Shown: positions 62,784-64,000 of the stretch, in pieces
Layout of the letters: the number at the start of each line of letters is the position of its first letter
How positions within the stretch are numbered: the stretch's first letter is position 1
From: Schistocerca nitens
Lineage: Eukaryota > Arthropoda > Insecta > Orthoptera > Acrididae
Assembly: GCF_023898315.1 (NCBI RefSeq)
Contig: NC_064615.1
Location: forward strand, 7,698,501-7,762,500
Reading direction: 5' to 3'
Length of the DNA stretch: 64,000 bases
Made by a program: the position numbers and the translations under genes
Notes under the pieces: generated by a model
Database searches by the model: none
What the model was told of the DNA's origin: nothing
The model's input: the letters and a program-made list of their open reading frames with translations, nothing else

Positions 62784-64000
62784 CACTACTGGCCATTAAA
62801 ATTGCTACACCATGAAGATGACGTGCTAGAGACGCGAAATTTAACCGACAGGAAGATGATGCTGTGATATGCAAATGATCAGCTGTACAGAGCATTCACA
62901 CAAGGTTGGCGCCAGTGGCGACACCTACAACGTGCTGACATGAGGAAAGTTTCCAACCGATTTCTCATACACAAACAGCAGTTGACCGGCGTTGCCTGGT
63001 CAAACATTGTTGTGATGCCTCGTGTACGGAGGAGAAATGCGTATCATCACGTTTCCGACTTTGATAAAGGTCGGATTGTAGCCTATCGCGATTGCGGTTT
63101 ATCGTGTCGCGACATTGCTGCTCGCGTTGGTAGAGATCCAATGACTGTTAGCAGAATATGGAATCGGTGGGTTCAGGAGGATAATACGGAACTCTGTGAT
63201 GGATCCCAACGGCCTCGTATCACTAGCAGTCGAGATGACAGGCATCATATCAGCATGGCTGTAACGGATTGTGCAGCTACGTCTCGATCCCTGAGTCAAC
63301 AGATGGGGACGTTTGCAAGGCAACAACCATCTGCACGAACAGTTCGACGATGTTTGCAGCAGCATGGACTATCAGCTCGGAGACCATGGCTGCGGTTACC
63401 CTTGACGCTGCATCACAGACAGGAGCGCCTGCGATGGTGTACTCAACGACGAACCTGGGTGCACGAATGGCAAAACGTCATTTTTTCTTATGAATCCAGA
63501 TTCTGATTACAGCATCATGATGTTCGCATCCGTGTTTGGCGACATCGCGGTGAACGCACATTGGAAGCGTGTATTCGCCATCGCCATACTGGCGTATAAC
63601 CCGGCGTGATGGTATGGGGTGCCATTGGTTACACGTCTCGGTCACCTCTTGTTCGCATTGACGGCTCTTTGAACAGTGGACGTTATATTTGGGATGTGAT
63701 ACGACCCGTGGCTCTACCATTCATTCGATCCCTGCGAAACCCTACATTTCAGCAGGATAATGCACGACCGGATGTTGCAGGTGCTGTGCGGGCCTTTCTC
63801 GATACAGAAAATGTTCGACTGCTGCCTTGGCCAGCACATTCTCCGGATCTCTCACCAATTGAAAACGTCTGGTCAATGGTAGCCGAGCAACTGGCCCGTC
63901 ACAATACGCCAGTCACTACTCTCGAAGAAATGTGGTATCGTGTTGAAGCTGCATGGGCAGCTGTACCTGTACACGCCATCCAAGCTCTGTTTGACTCAAT
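62784..64000 (+). mobile_element. Tc1-like element (CACTACTGG family), cut by window end
   Basis: Starts with TIR CACTACTGGCCATTAAAATT at 62784, after TA (62782-62783). Same family as 18405-19864 but in plus orientation and without the SINE. The right TIR lies beyond the window. Confidence 0.92.
63015..64000 (+). pseudogene. Tc1 transposase (CACTACTGG family), broken, partial
   Basis: ATG at 63015 gives MPRVRRRNAYHHVSDFDKGR. The helix-turn-helix that copy 18543-19411 has lost is present (RDIAARVGRDPMTVSRIWNR). The first catalytic box reads FSYESRF, so Asp has become Tyr. A TGA follows two codons later (63504-63506) and a TAA lies near 63596. Later parts remain readable: QQDNARPD (second Asp), SPDLSPIENVW (Glu), then PVHAIQALFDS at the window edge. 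It is inactive. Confidence 0.88.

Overview
This window looks like repeat-rich insect DNA. The mixture of elements, especially tRNA-derived SINEs ending in a TTTGAACCATTTG-like tail, RTE and Jockey/CR1 LINEs, and many Tc1/mariner copies, suggests a large orthopteran (grasshopper or locust) genome. The organism is an inference from repeat style; no host marker gene is present. I find no convincing host protein-coding gene, rRNA gene or functional tRNA. Almost everything recognisable is a transposable element or a broken copy of one.

Layout. 1-785: nothing recognised. 786-4205: a minus-strand Jockey/CR1-type LINE split by a plus-strand RTE-type LINE (815-3276) with a 5-bp target duplication. 4480-6140: Tc1 transposase debris and a Penelope-like RT fragment. 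6375-6570: a SINE with clean target duplications. 9840-11168: a second RTE copy. 11195-12580: two decayed Tc1 copies in inverted orientation. 12901-14400: the 3' part of another Jockey LINE. 15761-15984 and 21443-21965: hairpin-like inverted repeats. 17880-18200: a SINE with a 5S-rRNA-like head. 18405-19864: a Tc1 element with both TIRs, carrying its own SINE. 22200-24460: SINE, microsatellite, Tc1 and RTE fragments.

24565-45267 is a dense nest. An intact Tc1-like element (24565-25986) abuts the 3' end of a near full-length minus-strand RTE LINE (25989-39960). That RTE is split twice: by an intact DUF4817-type mariner relative with about 166-bp TIRs (26460-28006), and by an LTR retrotransposon with two LTRs (29173-38595). 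The LTR element has one gag reading frame with two stops and no visible pol, and it carries an intact DD34D mariner (35391-36704). After it come two units of a tRNA-like tandem repeat (40004-40467) and a 5'-truncated Ty3/Gypsy element with gag, protease, RT, RNase H and integrase (40468-45267), followed by a long 3' region and a candidate 3' LTR.

50480-56693: more Jockey/CR1 fragments and SINEs, including a SINE inside a SINE. 59077-60498: a second intact copy of the 24565-25986 Tc1-like element, in opposite orientation and of the same length (1422 bp). 60757-64000: a SINE, a Jockey 3' end, a Tc1 N-terminal fragment, a tRNA-like SINE fragment, and a second copy of the 18405-19864 Tc1 family cut off by the window end.

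Three transposase types look intact enough to be active or recently active: the Tc1 pair, the DUF4817 mariner and the DD34D mariner. They could in principle mobilise related non-autonomous copies. The SINEs would depend on LINE machinery, but no intact LINE is seen here. I did not find a non-TE biological system. The most unusual items are the gag-only LTR element, the catalytic spacings of two transposase families (32 and 47 residues by my count), the 5S-like SINE and the tRNA-like tandem repeat.
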